Shown here: one piece after another, positions 40,252 through 51,552 of the stretch
How positions within the stretch are numbered: position 1 is the stretch's first letter
How the letters are laid out: every line of letters begins with the position of its first letter
NCBI RefSeq assembly: GCF_014467235.1
Contig: NZ_NKHP01000017.1
Location: 35,367-99,366 of the forward strand
DNA: 64,000 bases
From: Xenorhabdus indica
GTDB taxonomy: Bacteria > Pseudomonadota > Gammaproteobacteria > Enterobacterales > Enterobacteriaceae
Direction: 5' to 3'
Translations under genes and position numbers: made by a program
The notes under the pieces: generated by a model
What the model was told of the DNA's origin: nothing
What the model saw: the letters and a program-made list of their open reading frames with translations, nothing else
Database searches by the model: none

Positions 40252-41337
40252 TTACCAGCTCGGAAGTATAGATGTGACATCGGCACACTGCGCTCTCTGA
40301 CGCAACAGGTGATCCATCAGTACAATCGCCATCATAGCCTCTGCAATAGGAACCGCCCGAATGCCAACACAAGGGTCGTGTCGACCGCGCGTCACCATTT
40401 CTACCTCTTCGCCCTGACGATTAATGGTCTTACCCGATACCATAATGCTGGATGTCGGTTTCAGAGCAATATGGGCGATAATTGGCTGGCTGCTGCTGAT
40501 CCCCCCCAGAATGCCACCCGCATGGTTGCTGATAAAACCTTGTGAAGTGATTTCATCCCGATTTTCACTGCCACGTAAGTTAACAACGCCGAAACCGTCA
40601 CCAATTTCAACTCCTTTCACCGCATTAATGCTCATCAAAGCATGGGCAATATCTGCATCCAAACGATCAAAAACCGGTTCTCCCAATCCTGCTGGCACAT
40701 TTTCAGCAATCACCGTCACCTTAGCACCAATGGAATCCCCCTCTTTTTTCAGGGTACGCAATAGCTCATCAAGTTGAGTTAGTTTACTTTCATCAGGGCA
40801 AAAAAACGGGTTCTGCTCAACGAACTCCCAATCTTTCAATTCACAATGAATATTTCCCATCTGGGTCAAGCAGGCACGGATACGGATACCATGCTTTTCA
40901 AACAAGTATTTTTTTGCAATCGCACCAGCAGCAACACGCATCGCAGTTTCACGAGCAGATGAACGGCCACCACCACGATAATCACGCAATCCATATTTTT
41001 GCTCATAGGTATAATCTGCATGACCGGGGCGAAAAACGTCTTTAATCGCACTGTAATCTTGTGAACGTTGATCGGTGTTCTCAATTAATAAACCAATACT
41101 GGTTCCTGTTGTCACACCTTCAAAAACGCCAGAAAGAATTCGTACCTGATCAGGTTCACGGCGCTGTGTAGTGTAGCGGGAAGTTCCCGGACGACGTCTG
41201 TCTAAATCAATTTGCAAATCGGCTTCTGTAATGGCAATACCCGGCGGAACACCATCAACAATACACCCCAATGCAACCCCGTGAGATTCACCAAATGTAG
41301 TGATTCGGAAAAACTGCCCAATACTGTTTCCTGCCAT
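40252..41337 (-). CDS. aroC: Chorismate synthase AroC
   Basis: Last step of the shikimate pathway, using reduced FMN to convert EPSP to chorismate. 361 residues. All three signatures are present: [18 protein letters not shown] near residue 14, [21 protein letters not shown] near 125-145, and [19 protein letters not shown] near 319-337. E. coli has mepA between yfcA and aroC; here they are separated by only 118 bp. Confidence 0.97.
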   Translation of the reverse strand: MAGNSIGQFFRITTFGESHGVALGCIVDGVPPGIAITEADLQIDLDRRRPGTSRYTTQRREPDQVRILSGVFEGVTTGTSIGLLIENTDQRSQDYSAIKDVFRPGHADYTYEQKYGLRDYRGGGRSSARETAMRVAAGAIAKKYLFEKHGIRIRACLTQMGNIHCELKDWEFVEQNPFFCPDESKLTQLDELLRTLKKEGDSIGAKVTVIAENVPAGLGEPVFDRLDADIAHALMSINAVKGVEIGDGFGVVNLRGSENRDEITSQGFISNHAGGILGGISSSQPIIAHIALKPTSSIMVSGKTINRQGEEVEMVTRGRHDPCVGIRAVPIAEAMMAIVLMDHLLRQRAQCADVTSILPSW

Positions 41338-41413
41338 TCCTATCCTGCCGTTATTTCTTATGCGTTAAAGATGTGTGTTAATGATTTGATATTGGCTAAC
41401 AATAACCTAACCA

Positions 41414-41481
41414 ATGGTTAAAGCCTAATTGATTTCATCAACTTTATTTAAATTAAATTGATGAAAAAACGCTTTAACCAT
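41414..41481. repeat. Inverted repeat between aroC and prmB
   Basis: ATGGTTAAAGC and GCTTTAACCAT are perfect 11-bp arms 46 bp apart. The interior contains a second TTGAT/ATCAA symmetry, giving a potential nested structure. It fills most of the gap between prmB and aroC; function unknown. Confidence 0.55.
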
Positions 41482-41499
41482 CAGCACAATGGCAAAATA

Positions 41500-42432
41500 T
41501 TAGTCTTTAAATAGACAGAAATATTCGTGATATTCGGTCAATTGTTTGCGTGTGAGCATAAAAACACCATCACCACCATGCTCAAACACCAACCATGTGA
41601 ATGGTACATAAGAGTATTGTTCAATCAAATGAATCATGCTGTTACCCACTTCACATATCAACACCCCTTCTTCGGTGAGAAAATCCGGTGCCGTGGCAAG
41701 AATACGACGGGCCAGATCTAACCCATCACATCCTGCTGCCAGTCCCAACTCTGGCTCACGGTGGAACTCATCTGGCAGATCACTCATATCTTCCTCATCC
41801 ACATAAGGCGGATTGGTAACAATCAGATCGTATTTCATCGGAGGCATATCACGGAATAAATCTGACTGAATCGGTATGACACGGTGTAAAAGCCCATGAT
41901 TTTCAATATTGTGCTCAGTAACGGCCAAAGCATCAGCAGAAATATCAACCGCATCAACTTCCGCTTCCGGGAAGGCATGAGCACAAGCAATTGCAATACA
42001 GCCACTTCCTGTGCACAAATCAAGAATGGCGGAAGGTTCCTGTGGGAGTAACCCGGCAAACTGAGTGTTAATCAACTCACCAATTGGCGAACGTGGCACC
42101 AAAACTCGCTCATCAACATAAAATTCATGCCCACAGAACCATGCCCGGTTAGTCAAATAAGCAACAGGAATACGCTCATTGATACGGCGCAAAACCCGCT
42201 CAACAATACGATGGCGCTCTGTGGTTGTCAGGCGGGCTGTCATCATATTTTCTGGGATATCCAGAGGCAGGTACAGTGTTGGAAGAACCAATTGCAAAGC
42301 TTCATCCCACGGGTTATCTGTTCCATGTCCATAATAGATGTTGGCTGCACTGAAACAACTGGTTGTCCAACGCAGCATATCCTGAATGGTATGCAGCTCT
42401 GCCACGGTTTCATCTACGAAAATCTTATCCAC
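41500..42432 (-). CDS. prmB: 50S ribosomal protein L3 glutamine methyltransferase PrmB
   Basis: Methylates a glutamine side chain of ribosomal protein L3. 310 residues. SAM-binding [16 protein letters not shown] near residue 137, substrate motif [12 protein letters not shown] near 201, and the N-terminal helical domain ([22 protein letters not shown]). Nearly identical in layout to E. coli PrmB. In E. coli its divergent neighbour is smrB; here the hut block lies between. Confidence 0.96.
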   Translation of the reverse strand: MDKIFVDETVAELHTIQDMLRWTTSCFSAANIYYGHGTDNPWDEALQLVLPTLYLPLDIPENMMTARLTTTERHRIVERVLRRINERIPVAYLTNRAWFCGHEFYVDERVLVPRSPIGELINTQFAGLLPQEPSAILDLCTGSGCIAIACAHAFPEAEVDAVDISADALAVTEHNIENHGLLHRVIPIQSDLFRDMPPMKYDLIVTNPPYVDEEDMSDLPDEFHREPELGLAAGCDGLDLARRILATAPDFLTEEGVLICEVGNSMIHLIEQYSYVPFTWLVFEHGGDGVFMLTRKQLTEYHEYFCLFKD

Positions 42433-42556
42433 AAGTACCTCTAAACCACAAAAATGTCATTAGTGCGTTAGTTTGCCATGATCCATGCTACAAATCAGCA
42501 ACCTGAATGTGCGAATTATTTTAAGCTCAGAGACTCATGTAAGCGTAACAAAAACA

Positions 42557-42589
42557 CAAAAACCACCCTGCGTTAACAGGATGGTTTTT
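42557..42589 (-). terminator. Terminator of the hut permease transcript
   Basis: AAACCACCCTG and CAGGATGGTTT form a stem with one mismatch and a 6-nt loop, flanked by A and T tracts on both sides, so it can work in either direction. It begins 24 bp after the permease stop. Confidence 0.85.
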
Positions 42590-42612
42590 ATCGGCGTTAT
42601 CCATTTTGTTTA

Positions 42613-43983
42613 TCAGCTAGTTTTTTCACCCGATTTTTTTACCCATAAGAAATAACTGACAGTCAGTAGCACAATCCACACGATTCCCACAAACAATGCG
42701 ACACGCGTATTGGGGAAATAGCCCAGTACCATGATGATAAATGCCATAAATGCCATTGTCAGAGCCGGCGCTATTGGCCACAATGGAACCGGAAATTTAA
42801 GCTGTTTAGCCTCTTCTGTCGGCATTTTCCGGCGCATCATATATTGTGACAACAAAATCATCAGCCATACCCACACTGTGGCAAATGTTGCAATGGAAGC
42901 AATAATGATAAAGATTTGTTCAGGCAACAGATAGTTCAAAACAACACCGATTAACAAAATGACTGACATTGCCAATACCGTGATCCACGGTACTCCATGT
43001 TGAGTCAGTTTGGTGAAAGAAGCAGGAGCCTGTTTTTCCTGCGCCATGCCATACATCATTCTCCCTGCGCCAAAAATATCACTGTTAATCGCTGAAATGG
43101 CGGCTGTAATAACGACAATATTCAGGATATTGGCTGCGGAGTTAATCCCCAGACTGGAGAAGATCTGGACAAACGGGCTGCCATTCTGACCAACTTGATC
43201 CCACGGATAAATACACATCAGCACGAATAAAGTAAGAATATAAAATAGCAAAATGCGTAGCGGCACCGCATTAATTGCCCGTGGAATGGATTGTGCCGGA
43301 TTTTTCGCTTCACTGGCGGTAATACCGATAACTTCAATACCTCCAAATGCGAACATGACAACGGTAAATGAAGCTATCACTCCTGCAATCCCATTCGGCA
43401 TAAAACCACCGTGTTCCCACAAATTTGATAACCCGGTAACATGACCTGCTTCCTGACCAAATCCATACATCATAATCGCGAAGCCACCGATAATCATGGC
43501 AACAATCGCTGTGACTTTAATGATAGAAAGCCAAAACTCCATTTCACCAAACACTTTGACATTGCACAGATTTATCGCCCCGATGAAAAAGACGATGCCG
43601 AGAACCCAAATCCATTGGTCAACATGGGGAAACCAAAGTTTCATATAGAGGCCAAATGCGGTGACATCTGCCAGACAGACAACCAACATTTCAAATACAT
43701 AAGTCCATCCAGTCAAAAAACCCGCCAATGGCCCCAGATAGTGATTGGCATAATGGGAAAAAGAACCCGGCACGGGGTTATGGACAGCCATTTCCCCCAA
43801 TGCACGCATAACCATAAAAACTGCCGCACCACCAATAGCGTATGCCAACAATACCGCAGGCCCTGCTGCTTGAATGGCTCCCGCAGAACCATAAAAAAGC
43901 CCAGTACCAATCGCCGACCCCAGTGCCATAAACCGAATGTGACGAACACTTAACCCACGCTTGAGTTGTGAGATGTTTTGCAT
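42613..43983 (-). CDS. Amino-acid permease of the AAT family, probable histidine permease
   Basis: APC-superfamily proton symporter, 456 residues and twelve predicted membrane segments. [31 protein letters not shown] is the N-terminal AAT signature; [25 protein letters not shown] lies near residue 223. It is most like ProY and HutT proteins by eye. Position directly after hutH in the same direction makes histidine (or urocanate) the likely substrate. A hairpin lies between hutH and this gene, so its expression could differ from the enzymes. AGGGAT precedes the start. Confidence 0.85.
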   Translation of the reverse strand: MQNISQLKRGLSVRHIRFMALGSAIGTGLFYGSAGAIQAAGPAVLLAYAIGGAAVFMVMRALGEMAVHNPVPGSFSHYANHYLGPLAGFLTGWTYVFEMLVVCLADVTAFGLYMKLWFPHVDQWIWVLGIVFFIGAINLCNVKVFGEMEFWLSIIKVTAIVAMIIGGFAIMMYGFGQEAGHVTGLSNLWEHGGFMPNGIAGVIASFTVVMFAFGGIEVIGITASEAKNPAQSIPRAINAVPLRILLFYILTLFVLMCIYPWDQVGQNGSPFVQIFSSLGINSAANILNIVVITAAISAINSDIFGAGRMMYGMAQEKQAPASFTKLTQHGVPWITVLAMSVILLIGVVLNYLLPEQIFIIIASIATFATVWVWLMILLSQYMMRRKMPTEEAKQLKFPVPLWPIAPALTMAFMAFIIMVLGYFPNTRVALFVGIVWIVLLTVSYFLWVKKSGEKTS

Positions 43984-44036
43984 GATTTATCCCTATTTTC
44001 TTTTATTATTAGATGTGAAAGATAAATACAACGATA

Positions 44037-44054
44037 AGGCCGGAGAACCGGCCT
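44037..44054 (-). other. Hairpin between hutH and the permease gene
   Basis: AGGCCGG, loop AGAA, CCGGCCT: a GC-rich perfect 7-bp stem starting 10 bp after the hutH stop. On the minus strand it is followed only by TTATCGTT, so it may give partial termination or protect the hutUH mRNA. Confidence 0.6.
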
Positions 44055-44063
44055 AAAAACGAT

Positions 44064-45623
44064 TTAATTTATGTGGTTTTTCAGAATATTATTATTCGAC
44101 AGGATCGTACCAGTCGGCAGCAGTGCAGAAAGTTGCTGCTCTGCTAACAATTGAATAGCTGTTTCAATGTCTGGTGAGAAAAAACGATCTTTATCGTAAT
44201 GTGTTACTTTCTCACGCAGAATATGGCGGGCTTTTTCCAGAATCGGGCTACTCGTCAAACCTGCACGAAAATCCACCCCCTGACAAGCCGTCAACCACTC
44301 AATCGCCAGAATTCCCCTGACGTTATCCGTCATTTCCCACAAGCGGCGACCTGCTGCTGGCGCCATTGAGACATGATCTTCCTGATTCGCTGAGGTCGGC
44401 AGGCTATCAACACTGGAAGGATGTGCCAGTGCTTTATTTTCACTTGCCAGCGCTGCCGCGGTTACTTGAGCAATCATAAAACCGGAATTAACACCGCTGT
44501 TTTTGACCAGAAACGGGGGCAACTGAGACATATTGCTATCCATCAGCAGAGCAATCCTGCGTTCTGACAACGCGCCGATTTCCGCCAAAGCGATAGCCAG
44601 ATTATCCGATGCCATTGCGATAGGCTCTGCATGGAAGTTACCACCAGAAATCACTTCATCCTGTTCAGTAAAGACCAGTGGATTGTCAGAAACAGCATTA
44701 GCCTCAACCATAATGACATCAGCAGCATAGCGGATTTGGGTCAAACAAGCTCCCATTACCTGTGGCTGACAACGTAACGAGTAAGGATCCTGCACTTTCG
44801 GGCAGTTTTCGTGCGAGGCAGAAATGTTACTTTGTTCTTCCAATACAAAACGGTATAAAGCTGCAACATCAATTTGCCCTTGCTGTCCACGCACCTCATG
44901 AATGCGAGCATCAAATGGCTTACGGGAACCCAAGGCTGCTTCAACAGATAAGGCACCACAAACAATGGCAGATGCAAGTAACTCTTCTGCCGCAAAAAGC
45001 CCTTTCAAAGCAAATGCAGTTGAGGTTTGTGTACCGTTAAGTAGTGCCAGCCCCTCTTTTGCCACCAGTTGAATGGACTTAAGTCCCGCTTTTGCCAGAG
45101 CTTCTTTTGCCGGCAACCATTCACCACGATAACGGGCTTTGCCCTCTCCCAACAATAACAGACTCATATGCGCCAGTGGAGCCAAATCACCAGAAGCGCC
45201 GACCGAGCCTTTACTTGGAATGCAAGGGTAAACTTCGGCATTTACCAATGTTACCAGTGCCTGAATAACTTCCAAACGAATACCGGAATAACCACGAGCC
45301 AGACTATTGATTTTCAATACCATAATTAACCGGACGATTTCATCCGATAAAGGCTCACCAACACCTGCTGCATGTGACATTACGATAGCGCGTTGCAACT
45401 CTTCCAAATCTTGCTCTGCAATTCGGGTATTTGCCAACAAACCGAAACCCGTATTAATTCCATATGCGGTTCTGTTTTCGCTGATAATACGGTTAACACA
45501 TTCAACACTGCTCTCAATAGCCGGGAAGCATTGTGCATCCAAAGTTATCTGTACCGGATGCTGATAAACATGGCGTAACTCTTCAAGCGTCATTTTTCCC
45601 GGATGAATAGTCATATGTTTCAT
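44064..45623 (-). CDS. hutH: Histidine ammonia-lyase HutH
   Basis: Removes ammonia from L-histidine to give urocanate, first step of the Hut pathway. 519 residues. The Ala-Ser-Gly that cyclises into the MIO cofactor is in [16 protein letters not shown] near residue 145. [12 protein letters not shown] carries the Ser-His pair typical of histidine lyases rather than phenylalanine lyases. [16 protein letters not shown] and NQEDHV segments are present. It lies 14 bp after hutU in the same transcript. Confidence 0.95.
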   Translation of the reverse strand: MKHMTIHPGKMTLEELRHVYQHPVQITLDAQCFPAIESSVECVNRIISENRTAYGINTGFGLLANTRIAEQDLEELQRAIVMSHAAGVGEPLSDEIVRLIMVLKINSLARGYSGIRLEVIQALVTLVNAEVYPCIPSKGSVGASGDLAPLAHMSLLLLGEGKARYRGEWLPAKEALAKAGLKSIQLVAKEGLALLNGTQTSTAFALKGLFAAEELLASAIVCGALSVEAALGSRKPFDARIHEVRGQQGQIDVAALYRFVLEEQSNISASHENCPKVQDPYSLRCQPQVMGACLTQIRYAADVIMVEANAVSDNPLVFTEQDEVISGGNFHAEPIAMASDNLAIALAEIGALSERRIALLMDSNMSQLPPFLVKNSGVNSGFMIAQVTAAALASENKALAHPSSVDSLPTSANQEDHVSMAPAAGRRLWEMTDNVRGILAIEWLTACQGVDFRAGLTSSPILEKARHILREKVTHYDKDRFFSPDIETAIQLLAEQQLSALLPTGTILSNNNILKNHIN

Positions 45624-45637
45624 ATCAATAACGCTCC

Positions 45638-47362
45638 TTATTTTATTTCTGCTGCTTTTGTTTCAAATGATGAGCCTTCTACTGCTTGTGTATTCAGCAT
45701 GGGTAGATTCAATCCCTGCTCTTTTGCACATTGAACCGCCAGTTCATAACCCGCATCAGCATGACGCATGACACCCGTCGCTGGATCATTGTGCAGTACC
45801 CGGGCAATACGTTCTGCTGCGTCATCCGAACCATCACAAACAATGACCATGCCTGAATGTTGAGAAAATCCCATGCCAACACCACCACCGTGGTGCAAAG
45901 ATACCCAAGTTGCACCACTGGCTGTATTTAATAGCGCATTGAGTAATGGCCAGTCAGAAACAGCATCAGAACCATCTTTCATTGATTCCGTTTCACGGTT
46001 AGGGCTTGCCACTGAACCTGAATCCAGATGATCACGTCCAATCACGATTGGTGCTGAAAGTTCGCCATTACGTACCATTTCATTAAATGCCAAGCCCAAC
46101 TTAGCCCGATCTCCCAGACCTACCCAACAAATGCGGGCAGGCAAGCCCTGGAAGCTAATACGTTCCCGTGCCATATCCAGCCAACGATGCAAGTAGGTAT
46201 CATCTGGCAACAGTTCTTTTACTTTGGCATCGGTTTTGTAGATATCTTCAGGATCACCGGAAAGAGCAGCCCAACGGAAAGGCCCAATCCCGCGACAAAA
46301 GAGTGGACGAATATAAGCAGGCACAAAACCGGGGAAATCAAAAGCATGTTCAATACCCATTTCTTTTGCCATTTGTCGGATATTATTGCCGTAATCAAAA
46401 GTGGGAATCCCCTGTTTCTGGAAAGCCAACATCGCTTCAACATGTACTGCCATTGAGGCTCTCGCAGCCTGAATCACCACTTCTGACTCTGTTTCGGCAC
46501 GGCGACAATATTCTTCCCATGTCCAACCCGCTGGCAGATAACCATGTAATGGATCATGGGCGCTGGTTTGGTCTGTTACCATATCAGGACGAACACCGCG
46601 GCGAACTAACTCCGGTAAAATTTCTGCTGCGTTACCGCACAGTGCTATCGATACCGCTTTACCTTCCTCGGTGTAACGCCTAATACGTGCCAGTGCGTCA
46701 TCCAAATCAGTTGCTTGCTCATCCACATATTTAGTACGCAGACGAAAATCAATACGGCTTTGCTGACATTCAATATTGAGTGATGACGCCCCCGCCAACG
46801 TTGCTGCCAAAGGTTGTGCACCACCCATGCCACCTAAACCGGCAGTCAATACCCAACGACCTGTCAGATTACCGTTATAATGCTGGCGCCCGGCTTCAAC
46901 AAATGTCTCATAAGTGCCTTGTACAATCCCTTGACTACCGATGTATATCCAGCTACCGGCTGTCATCTGGCCATACATTGCTAACCCTTTGGCATCCAGT
47001 TCATTAAAGTGTTCCCACGTTGCCCAATGTGGAACCAAATTTGAGTTTGCTATCAATACACGAGGCGCATTCTCATGGGTTTTGAAAACCCCGACAGGCT
47101 TACCTGATTGCACCAGTAATGTTTCGTTATTCTCCAGATTTTTCAGAGTCTCAACGATTTTTTCATAACATTGCCAATTTCTGGCTGCACGACCAATTCC
47201 ACCATAAACCACCAGCTCATGAGGATTTTCTGCTACGTCAGGATCAAGATTATTCATCAACATACGGAGCGGTGCTTCCGTTAACCAACTTTTTGCTGTG
47301 AGTTGCGTTCCTCTGGGAGCACGAATGACCGCGTTACTGAATTTATTATTTTGCATTGTCAC
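45638..47362 (-). CDS. hutU: Urocanate hydratase HutU
   Basis: Second step, urocanate to imidazolonepropionate, with tightly bound NAD. About 574 residues. [89 protein letters not shown] and [15 protein letters not shown] are conserved blocks. The start is probably GTG at 47362 (AAGGA 7 nt upstream) or the ATG two codons later. First gene of hutU-hutH-permease, with a HutC operator 47-56 bp upstream. Confidence 0.95.
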   Translation of the reverse strand: MTMQNNKFSNAVIRAPRGTQLTAKSWLTEAPLRMLMNNLDPDVAENPHELVVYGGIGRAARNWQCYEKIVETLKNLENNETLLVQSGKPVGVFKTHENAPRVLIANSNLVPHWATWEHFNELDAKGLAMYGQMTAGSWIYIGSQGIVQGTYETFVEAGRQHYNGNLTGRWVLTAGLGGMGGAQPLAATLAGASSLNIECQQSRIDFRLRTKYVDEQATDLDDALARIRRYTEEGKAVSIALCGNAAEILPELVRRGVRPDMVTDQTSAHDPLHGYLPAGWTWEEYCRRAETESEVVIQAARASMAVHVEAMLAFQKQGIPTFDYGNNIRQMAKEMGIEHAFDFPGFVPAYIRPLFCRGIGPFRWAALSGDPEDIYKTDAKVKELLPDDTYLHRWLDMARERISFQGLPARICWVGLGDRAKLGLAFNEMVRNGELSAPIVIGRDHLDSGSVASPNRETESMKDGSDAVSDWPLLNALLNTASGATWVSLHHGGGVGMGFSQHSGMVIVCDGSDDAAERIARVLHNDPATGVMRHADAGYELAVQCAKEQGLNLPMLNTQAVEGSSFETKAAEIK

Positions 47363-47657
47363 GGTTTTTTCCTTTTTCACCTTTATGAAAATTTATTAAC
47401 TGTATAGTTGTATATACATGTATATTCAATAGGCAAAAATGTGACGAAGATAAAGTCAATAATTTTGTGTGATTTCTTTTATTAGGAAGATCAATAAGAT
47501 GATAATGATTTATTTTCAGGCTGGCAGAAGCATATTTTTGCTGGTTTTGTGTTTTATATCACATATTATTTACATTATTGTTACAACGGTCTTCTTTCTT
47601 TTCTCCTCTATGCATAAAGCAAAGAGGAGATGTTTTAACCAAATCATAAGCTCAGAA
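47363..47657. other. Intergenic region between hutU and hutC
   Basis: About 295 bp holding the hutU promoter region and HutC operator (47409-47418). A short hydrophobic reading frame on the plus strand at 47469-47705 has no ribosome-binding site or recognisable product and is not called. Confidence 0.5.
47409..47418. promoter_or_regulatory. HutC operator of hutU-hutH
   Basis: TGTATATACA, a perfect palindrome matching the HutC core. The longer GTTGTATATACAT is identical at 50775-50787 upstream of hutI, the only other Hut promoter, which supports the call. Confidence 0.82.
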
Positions 47658-48389
47658 TCACGAACTAAAACACCCTTTCAGTTTATAACGGTTACCAGGA
47701 AATAATAACTTAGCACTGGAAACAATATGCTCTTTCGACCAGGTTCGTCGGCTGATCAACAAACAGGGCGTGTTTTCTTCTATTTGCAGCAAACGGCAAG
47801 AGCGAGCATCACCTGCAACCGCTTCTACAATGTGCTCTCCTTCCGTAAGAGGAGCGACTATCGATAAATAATCATGAGCAGTTTGCTGACTGAAATCCTG
47901 CCGCAGATACTCTGGCACCGCCAACGCATTAACATAACGGTCTTCAATTTGTACAGGAATATCATTTTCATAATGAACAATAATTGAATGATAAATAAGT
48001 GTGCCAATCTCGATTGCCAACTCTGCGGCCTGAGTCATATTAGCCATCACTTCTGCAAGTTTCAGTACCTTGCAACTGTGTCGGTGGGAACGAGCCTCAA
48101 TTTCAGCAGCAATACTGTGTATTTCAAATAAGGCAGATTGTCCTTTAGGCTCTGCAACAAATGAACCCACCCCCTGCAAACGGAACAGAAACCCTTCTGC
48201 TGTCAGCTCCCGCAATGCCCTGTTTGCTGTCATACGACTACAGTTAAATTGTTTAACTAATTCAGATTCCGAAGGAACCCTATCATGCGGTTTCCACTCC
48301 CCTGTATAGATTTTTTCAACAATGGCTTGTTTAACTTTTGCGTACAGAGGCACAGGCTTAGCCGCTTTATCTGATAAATCAATGGTCAC
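47658..48389 (-). CDS. hutC: Histidine utilisation repressor HutC
   Basis: GntR/HutC-family regulator that senses urocanate. 243 residues from a GTG at 48389 (AAGGA 7 nt upstream). N-terminal winged helix: PLYAKVKQAIVEKIYTGEWKPHDRVPSESELVKQFNCSRMTANRAL, residues 14-60. C-terminal UTRA effector domain with DIPVQIEDRYVN, HIVEAVAGDARSCRLLQ and CLLISRRTWS. Last gene of hutI-hutG-hutC, so it is autoregulated through the operator at 50776. Confidence 0.94.
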   Translation of the reverse strand: MTIDLSDKAAKPVPLYAKVKQAIVEKIYTGEWKPHDRVPSESELVKQFNCSRMTANRALRELTAEGFLFRLQGVGSFVAEPKGQSALFEIHSIAAEIEARSHRHSCKVLKLAEVMANMTQAAELAIEIGTLIYHSIIVHYENDIPVQIEDRYVNALAVPEYLRQDFSQQTAHDYLSIVAPLTEGEHIVEAVAGDARSCRLLQIEENTPCLLISRRTWSKEHIVSSAKLLFPGNRYKLKGCFSS

Positions 48390-48440
48390 AATAAATTCCT
48401 TCTTACTCCTATCTATTTTAAGAATTATTTATTTCATGAA

Positions 48441-49400
48441 TTATCCATTCCACCAATGCACTAATTGCCATGCGAGACGGGCCGCTGCTTTACCGCCCAT
48501 ACCCTGAATATCATACAATGGATTAAGCTCAACTAAATCAATAGCCTGCAATTTCTTACTCTGACAAATGGGTTGAATCAATGATAATAAGCGCTCTAAT
48601 GGAACACCCAACGCAGCCGGAGCCGATACTGATGGCATTTGCCAGATTGGCAACACATCCAAATCAATAGTCATGTATATGATTTCAACCTGATTAATAA
48701 TATCTTGTATTTGTTGCTGTACCTTATCCAACATGGAGTCAATACATTGAGTATCCCAAATAATTGTGACATCAAGGTGATTAGCTTCGTCTAATAAAGC
48801 CTGCGTATTTGAGGCCAGACTGGCACCTATACAAGTGTAATTAAATGGACGTTGTTGCTGATGACAATAATCAGCAAGCTGACGAAACGGGGTTCCCGAT
48901 GTGGGTTGTGGCGCATTCCGCAGATCAAGATGCGCATCAAAGTTAATAATCCCTACCCGTTGAGTTGGAAACGCACGATAAATCCCCATGCCATGAGCAA
49001 ATGCCGTTTCATGTCCGCCTCCAAAAATTAACGTCCGCATTTTCTGATTCTGACACTCATAGACAGCATCACTCAGAGCGCTCTGGGCTTCACTTAATTG
49101 TCCGCTATGAGCTTGGATATTACCCAAATCCACTAGCCATTCATGCCCATCATGACTCGCCATATTTGCCAATGACTGGCGCAGATATTCAGGCCCTAAT
49201 TTAGCTCCCGGTCGCCCTTGGTTAAGTTTTACCCCTTCATCACATTCAAATCCCAATAATGCAATATGATGCGGAAATTGTTCTGGAGAGAAACGGGTGG
49301 GTTGTTTTATCGTCTGGAATATCCGTAATGCGTTATTTGCTTCCGCGAGATCATTCCGTCCTTGCCAAATGTTTTCTGATGTCGGATGCCATAATTTCAT
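48441..49400 (-). CDS. hutG: Formimidoylglutamase HutG
   Basis: Hydrolyses N-formimidoyl-glutamate to glutamate and formamide. 319 residues, arginase/ureohydrolase fold. Manganese-binding motifs: GGGHETAFAHG near residue 126, INFDAHLDLR near 150, and TIDLDVLPIWQMPSVSAP near 240. It sits between hutC and hutI with short gaps (51 and 63 bp). This shows the five-enzyme-free four-step route to glutamate plus formamide rather than the HutF route. Confidence 0.94.
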   Translation of the reverse strand: MKLWHPTSENIWQGRNDLAEANNALRIFQTIKQPTRFSPEQFPHHIALLGFECDEGVKLNQGRPGAKLGPEYLRQSLANMASHDGHEWLVDLGNIQAHSGQLSEAQSALSDAVYECQNQKMRTLIFGGGHETAFAHGMGIYRAFPTQRVGIINFDAHLDLRNAPQPTSGTPFRQLADYCHQQQRPFNYTCIGASLASNTQALLDEANHLDVTIIWDTQCIDSMLDKVQQQIQDIINQVEIIYMTIDLDVLPIWQMPSVSAPAALGVPLERLLSLIQPICQSKKLQAIDLVELNPLYDIQGMGGKAAARLAWQLVHWWNG

Positions 49401-49463
49401 GTTATATCCCTCACTATTATTTATTGTTCTCTAGATAATGTATTGTTTTCCAAGTGATACTGT

Positions 49464-50729
49464 TTATGAATCACGATGTATAGAGCTATGCGTGATTGTT
49501 CCACGATAAACACGGTAAACTAATGGGTTATGTCCAAGTTCATACAATATATCAACGGGTTCCTGAGCATCCCAGACAACAAAATCAGCCATATAACCTG
49601 CAGTTAATTGACCGTGGCTATCTGCCCGCCCTAATGCACGTGCCGCATGGATAGTCACTCCCTGCCATACCTCTTCTGGTGTTAAACCAAACTGGACACA
49701 GGCCATATTCATCATCATACGCAAAGATGTAAAAGGGCTGGTTCCCGGATTAAAATCCGTCGAAATGGCCATCGGTACACGATATTGACGCAATAAAGCA
49801 ATAGGAGGGCGTTTAGTCTCTCTCAGAAAATAAAATGCTCCCGGCAATAATACGGCGACAGTTCCACTGCGGCTGATCGTTTCAACGCCTCTTTCATCCA
49901 GATATTCAATATGATCAACGGATAATCCTTGATAATCTGCCACTAATTCAGAGCCGCCTAAATTAGAAAGCTGCTCTACATGGCCCTTGATGGGAATATT
50001 GAGTTTTTTGGCTGCGTCAAAGACCCGTTTAGTTTGTTGGAGACTAAATCCAACGGTTTCACAAAAAACATCTACAGACTCAAATAACTGCTTTTGCCAA
50101 AGAGCAGGAAGAATGGTATCGCAAACTAAATCGATATAAGCATCAGGATTATGTTTATATTCAGAAGGAACTGCATGAGCTGAGAGTAAAGTCGGACTGA
50201 TTTCAACGGAGTTCTTTTGCTTTAGTGTTTGAATAACTTTCAGTTGTTTTTCTTCATTTTTCAGATCTAATCCATAACCCGATTTCATCTCAATTGTCGT
50301 TACACCTTCAGATATTAAAGCATTAAGTCGCTTTTGAGCGGCAATTTCCAATTGTTGGGCTGAACTTTGTCTGGTTGCATTGACTGTAGCATTAATTCCA
50401 CCACCTTTAGCACTGATTTCTTCATAAGAAGCGCCATTCAAACGCTGTTCCCATTCCGATGCCCGATTGCCACCAAAAACCAAGTGTGTATGGCAATCTA
50501 TCAGGCCGGGAGTGATTAATCGTTGCTCTGCATCAATCACCTTACAACGATTAGCTGGCACACTTTCTGTTGGTAAAATCGCCAGAATTTTTTCATCCCG
50601 TATGATCAAATCATGTCGTTCCAGCATACCATAATTGTGTTTGCCATCTATGTTGCTGATTATAGGGTTCATTGTGGCAAGTCTGGCATTACGCCAAATA
50701 ATATCGCTATCTTTCAGTCCAATTGACAT
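49464..50729 (-). CDS. hutI: Imidazolonepropionase HutI
   Basis: Third Hut step, opening imidazolone-propionate to formimidoyl-glutamate. 421 residues, amidohydrolase fold. Zinc ligands in [19 protein letters not shown] near residue 76; [37 protein letters not shown]; and [14 protein letters not shown] with the catalytic Asp. First gene of the hutI-hutG-hutC transcript, with the HutC operator 47-56 bp upstream. Confidence 0.95.
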   Translation of the reverse strand: MSIGLKDSDIIWRNARLATMNPIISNIDGKHNYGMLERHDLIIRDEKILAILPTESVPANRCKVIDAEQRLITPGLIDCHTHLVFGGNRASEWEQRLNGASYEEISAKGGGINATVNATRQSSAQQLEIAAQKRLNALISEGVTTIEMKSGYGLDLKNEEKQLKVIQTLKQKNSVEISPTLLSAHAVPSEYKHNPDAYIDLVCDTILPALWQKQLFESVDVFCETVGFSLQQTKRVFDAAKKLNIPIKGHVEQLSNLGGSELVADYQGLSVDHIEYLDERGVETISRSGTVAVLLPGAFYFLRETKRPPIALLRQYRVPMAISTDFNPGTSPFTSLRMMMNMACVQFGLTPEEVWQGVTIHAARALGRADSHGQLTAGYMADFVVWDAQEPVDILYELGHNPLVYRVYRGTITHSSIHRDS

Positions 50730-50775
50730 TAGTTTCTCTCCGTTACTTTTTTCTTGTCAATATCAGCCCGTATGT

Positions 50776-50785
50776 TGTATATACA
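50776..50785. promoter_or_regulatory. HutC operator of hutI-hutG-hutC
   Basis: TGTATATACA, identical in its 13-bp context to the site before hutU and at the same distance from the start codon. It also lies 55 bp before the divergent gene at 50841, which could therefore respond to HutC. Confidence 0.82.
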
Positions 50786-50840
50786 TTTATTTTATAACCA
50801 AAAAATTTTGTCAATCCATTTTATGAATCAAGGAGCAATT

Positions 50841-51461
50841 GTGAATTTTTTGGATGAAATTCTTAATGATAAAAATATATTAGATCTTATTAAATCACCT
50901 AAAGCAGCCTGTTTTAGATGTGCCGATTATGTCAGTGAATATCTTCATCGAGTACATATACCCCATCGGGCAATTGGCGTATTCATCTGGCGCGGCGTGG
51001 ACGATAGTTGCCCTACGACTCATCTTGTTATTGAAGCTTACCATCAAAGCCAGAGAATTATAATTGATCCTACTATCACACAGTTCAAGAATTCTGAATT
51101 GTTCTACAAAACAATAGAACCCTTTTTTGGCAAAAGGGAAGAATGGCAATACCACTTAAACAATATTTTTTTAAATAAGCTCATTATCTTAAAAGAATAC
51201 CCTTCAAGTCATTTGGCTAAAAATTCTATGGATAACTTTCTTTTCGCCCTGCCTTCTGATTTCAAAAACGACATTCATATCAATAAACCAATGTGGTACG
51301 AAAGATTAACCCAAAATCCTGCGCTCTGGGAAAAGCACGATCAAAATACGATCAATAGTTTTTTCCCCAGCACCAGAGAAAAGAAACATGTTCTACAAGC
51401 TCTTCAAAAAAGATTAAAACATTGGCAAGCCATTTTGAAGAAAACAACAAATAACCACTAA
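50841..51461 (+). CDS. Putative papain/transglutaminase-like Cys-His-Asp protein
   Basis: Not a known Hut gene. The start is taken as GTG at 50841 because AAGGAG ends 5 nt before it; an ATG at 50823 adds six residues. About 206 residues. A likely catalytic triad is visible: Cys in FRCADYVSEYL, His 34 residues later in TTHLVIEAY, and Asp 15 residues after that in IIIDPTITQF. This order and spacing fit papain-like or transglutaminase-like deamidase/peptidase folds, including the C3 domain of Pasteurella multocida toxin. No signal peptide. The C-terminus is basic (KKHVLQALQKRLKHWQAILKK). Shares the divergent promoter region with hutI. Function unproven. Confidence 0.65.
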   Translation: MNFLDEILNDKNILDLIKSPKAACFRCADYVSEYLHRVHIPHRAIGVFIWRGVDDSCPTTHLVIEAYHQSQRIIIDPTITQFKNSELFYKTIEPFFGKREEWQYHLNNIFLNKLIILKEYPSSHLAKNSMDNFLFALPSDFKNDIHINKPMWYERLTQNPALWEKHDQNTINSFFPSTREKKHVLQALQKRLKHWQAILKKTTNNH

Positions 51462-51552
51462 ATATACATGGTTATATTATGTAATAGCATTTAAGCAAAA
51501 TGATAGAAAATCAGGTACACTGACCAAAAGTTGTTAATAAAATTAGTATGTA

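Noticed and set aside
43441..43953. 170-codon reading frame antisense to the hut permease
   Set aside because: Shadow of the permease codons; rich in His, Asn and Cys with no domain or ribosome-binding site.
44064..45623. Phenylalanine ammonia-lyase of the stilbene pathway (StlA)
   Set aside because: The gene sits between hutU and a permease, and has the Ser-His pair (VMSHAAG) of histidine lyases.
47469..47705. 78-codon hydrophobic reading frame on the plus strand between hutU and hutC
   Set aside because: It runs into the end of hutC antisense, lacks a start signal and has no recognisable family; low-complexity AT-rich DNA often gives such frames.
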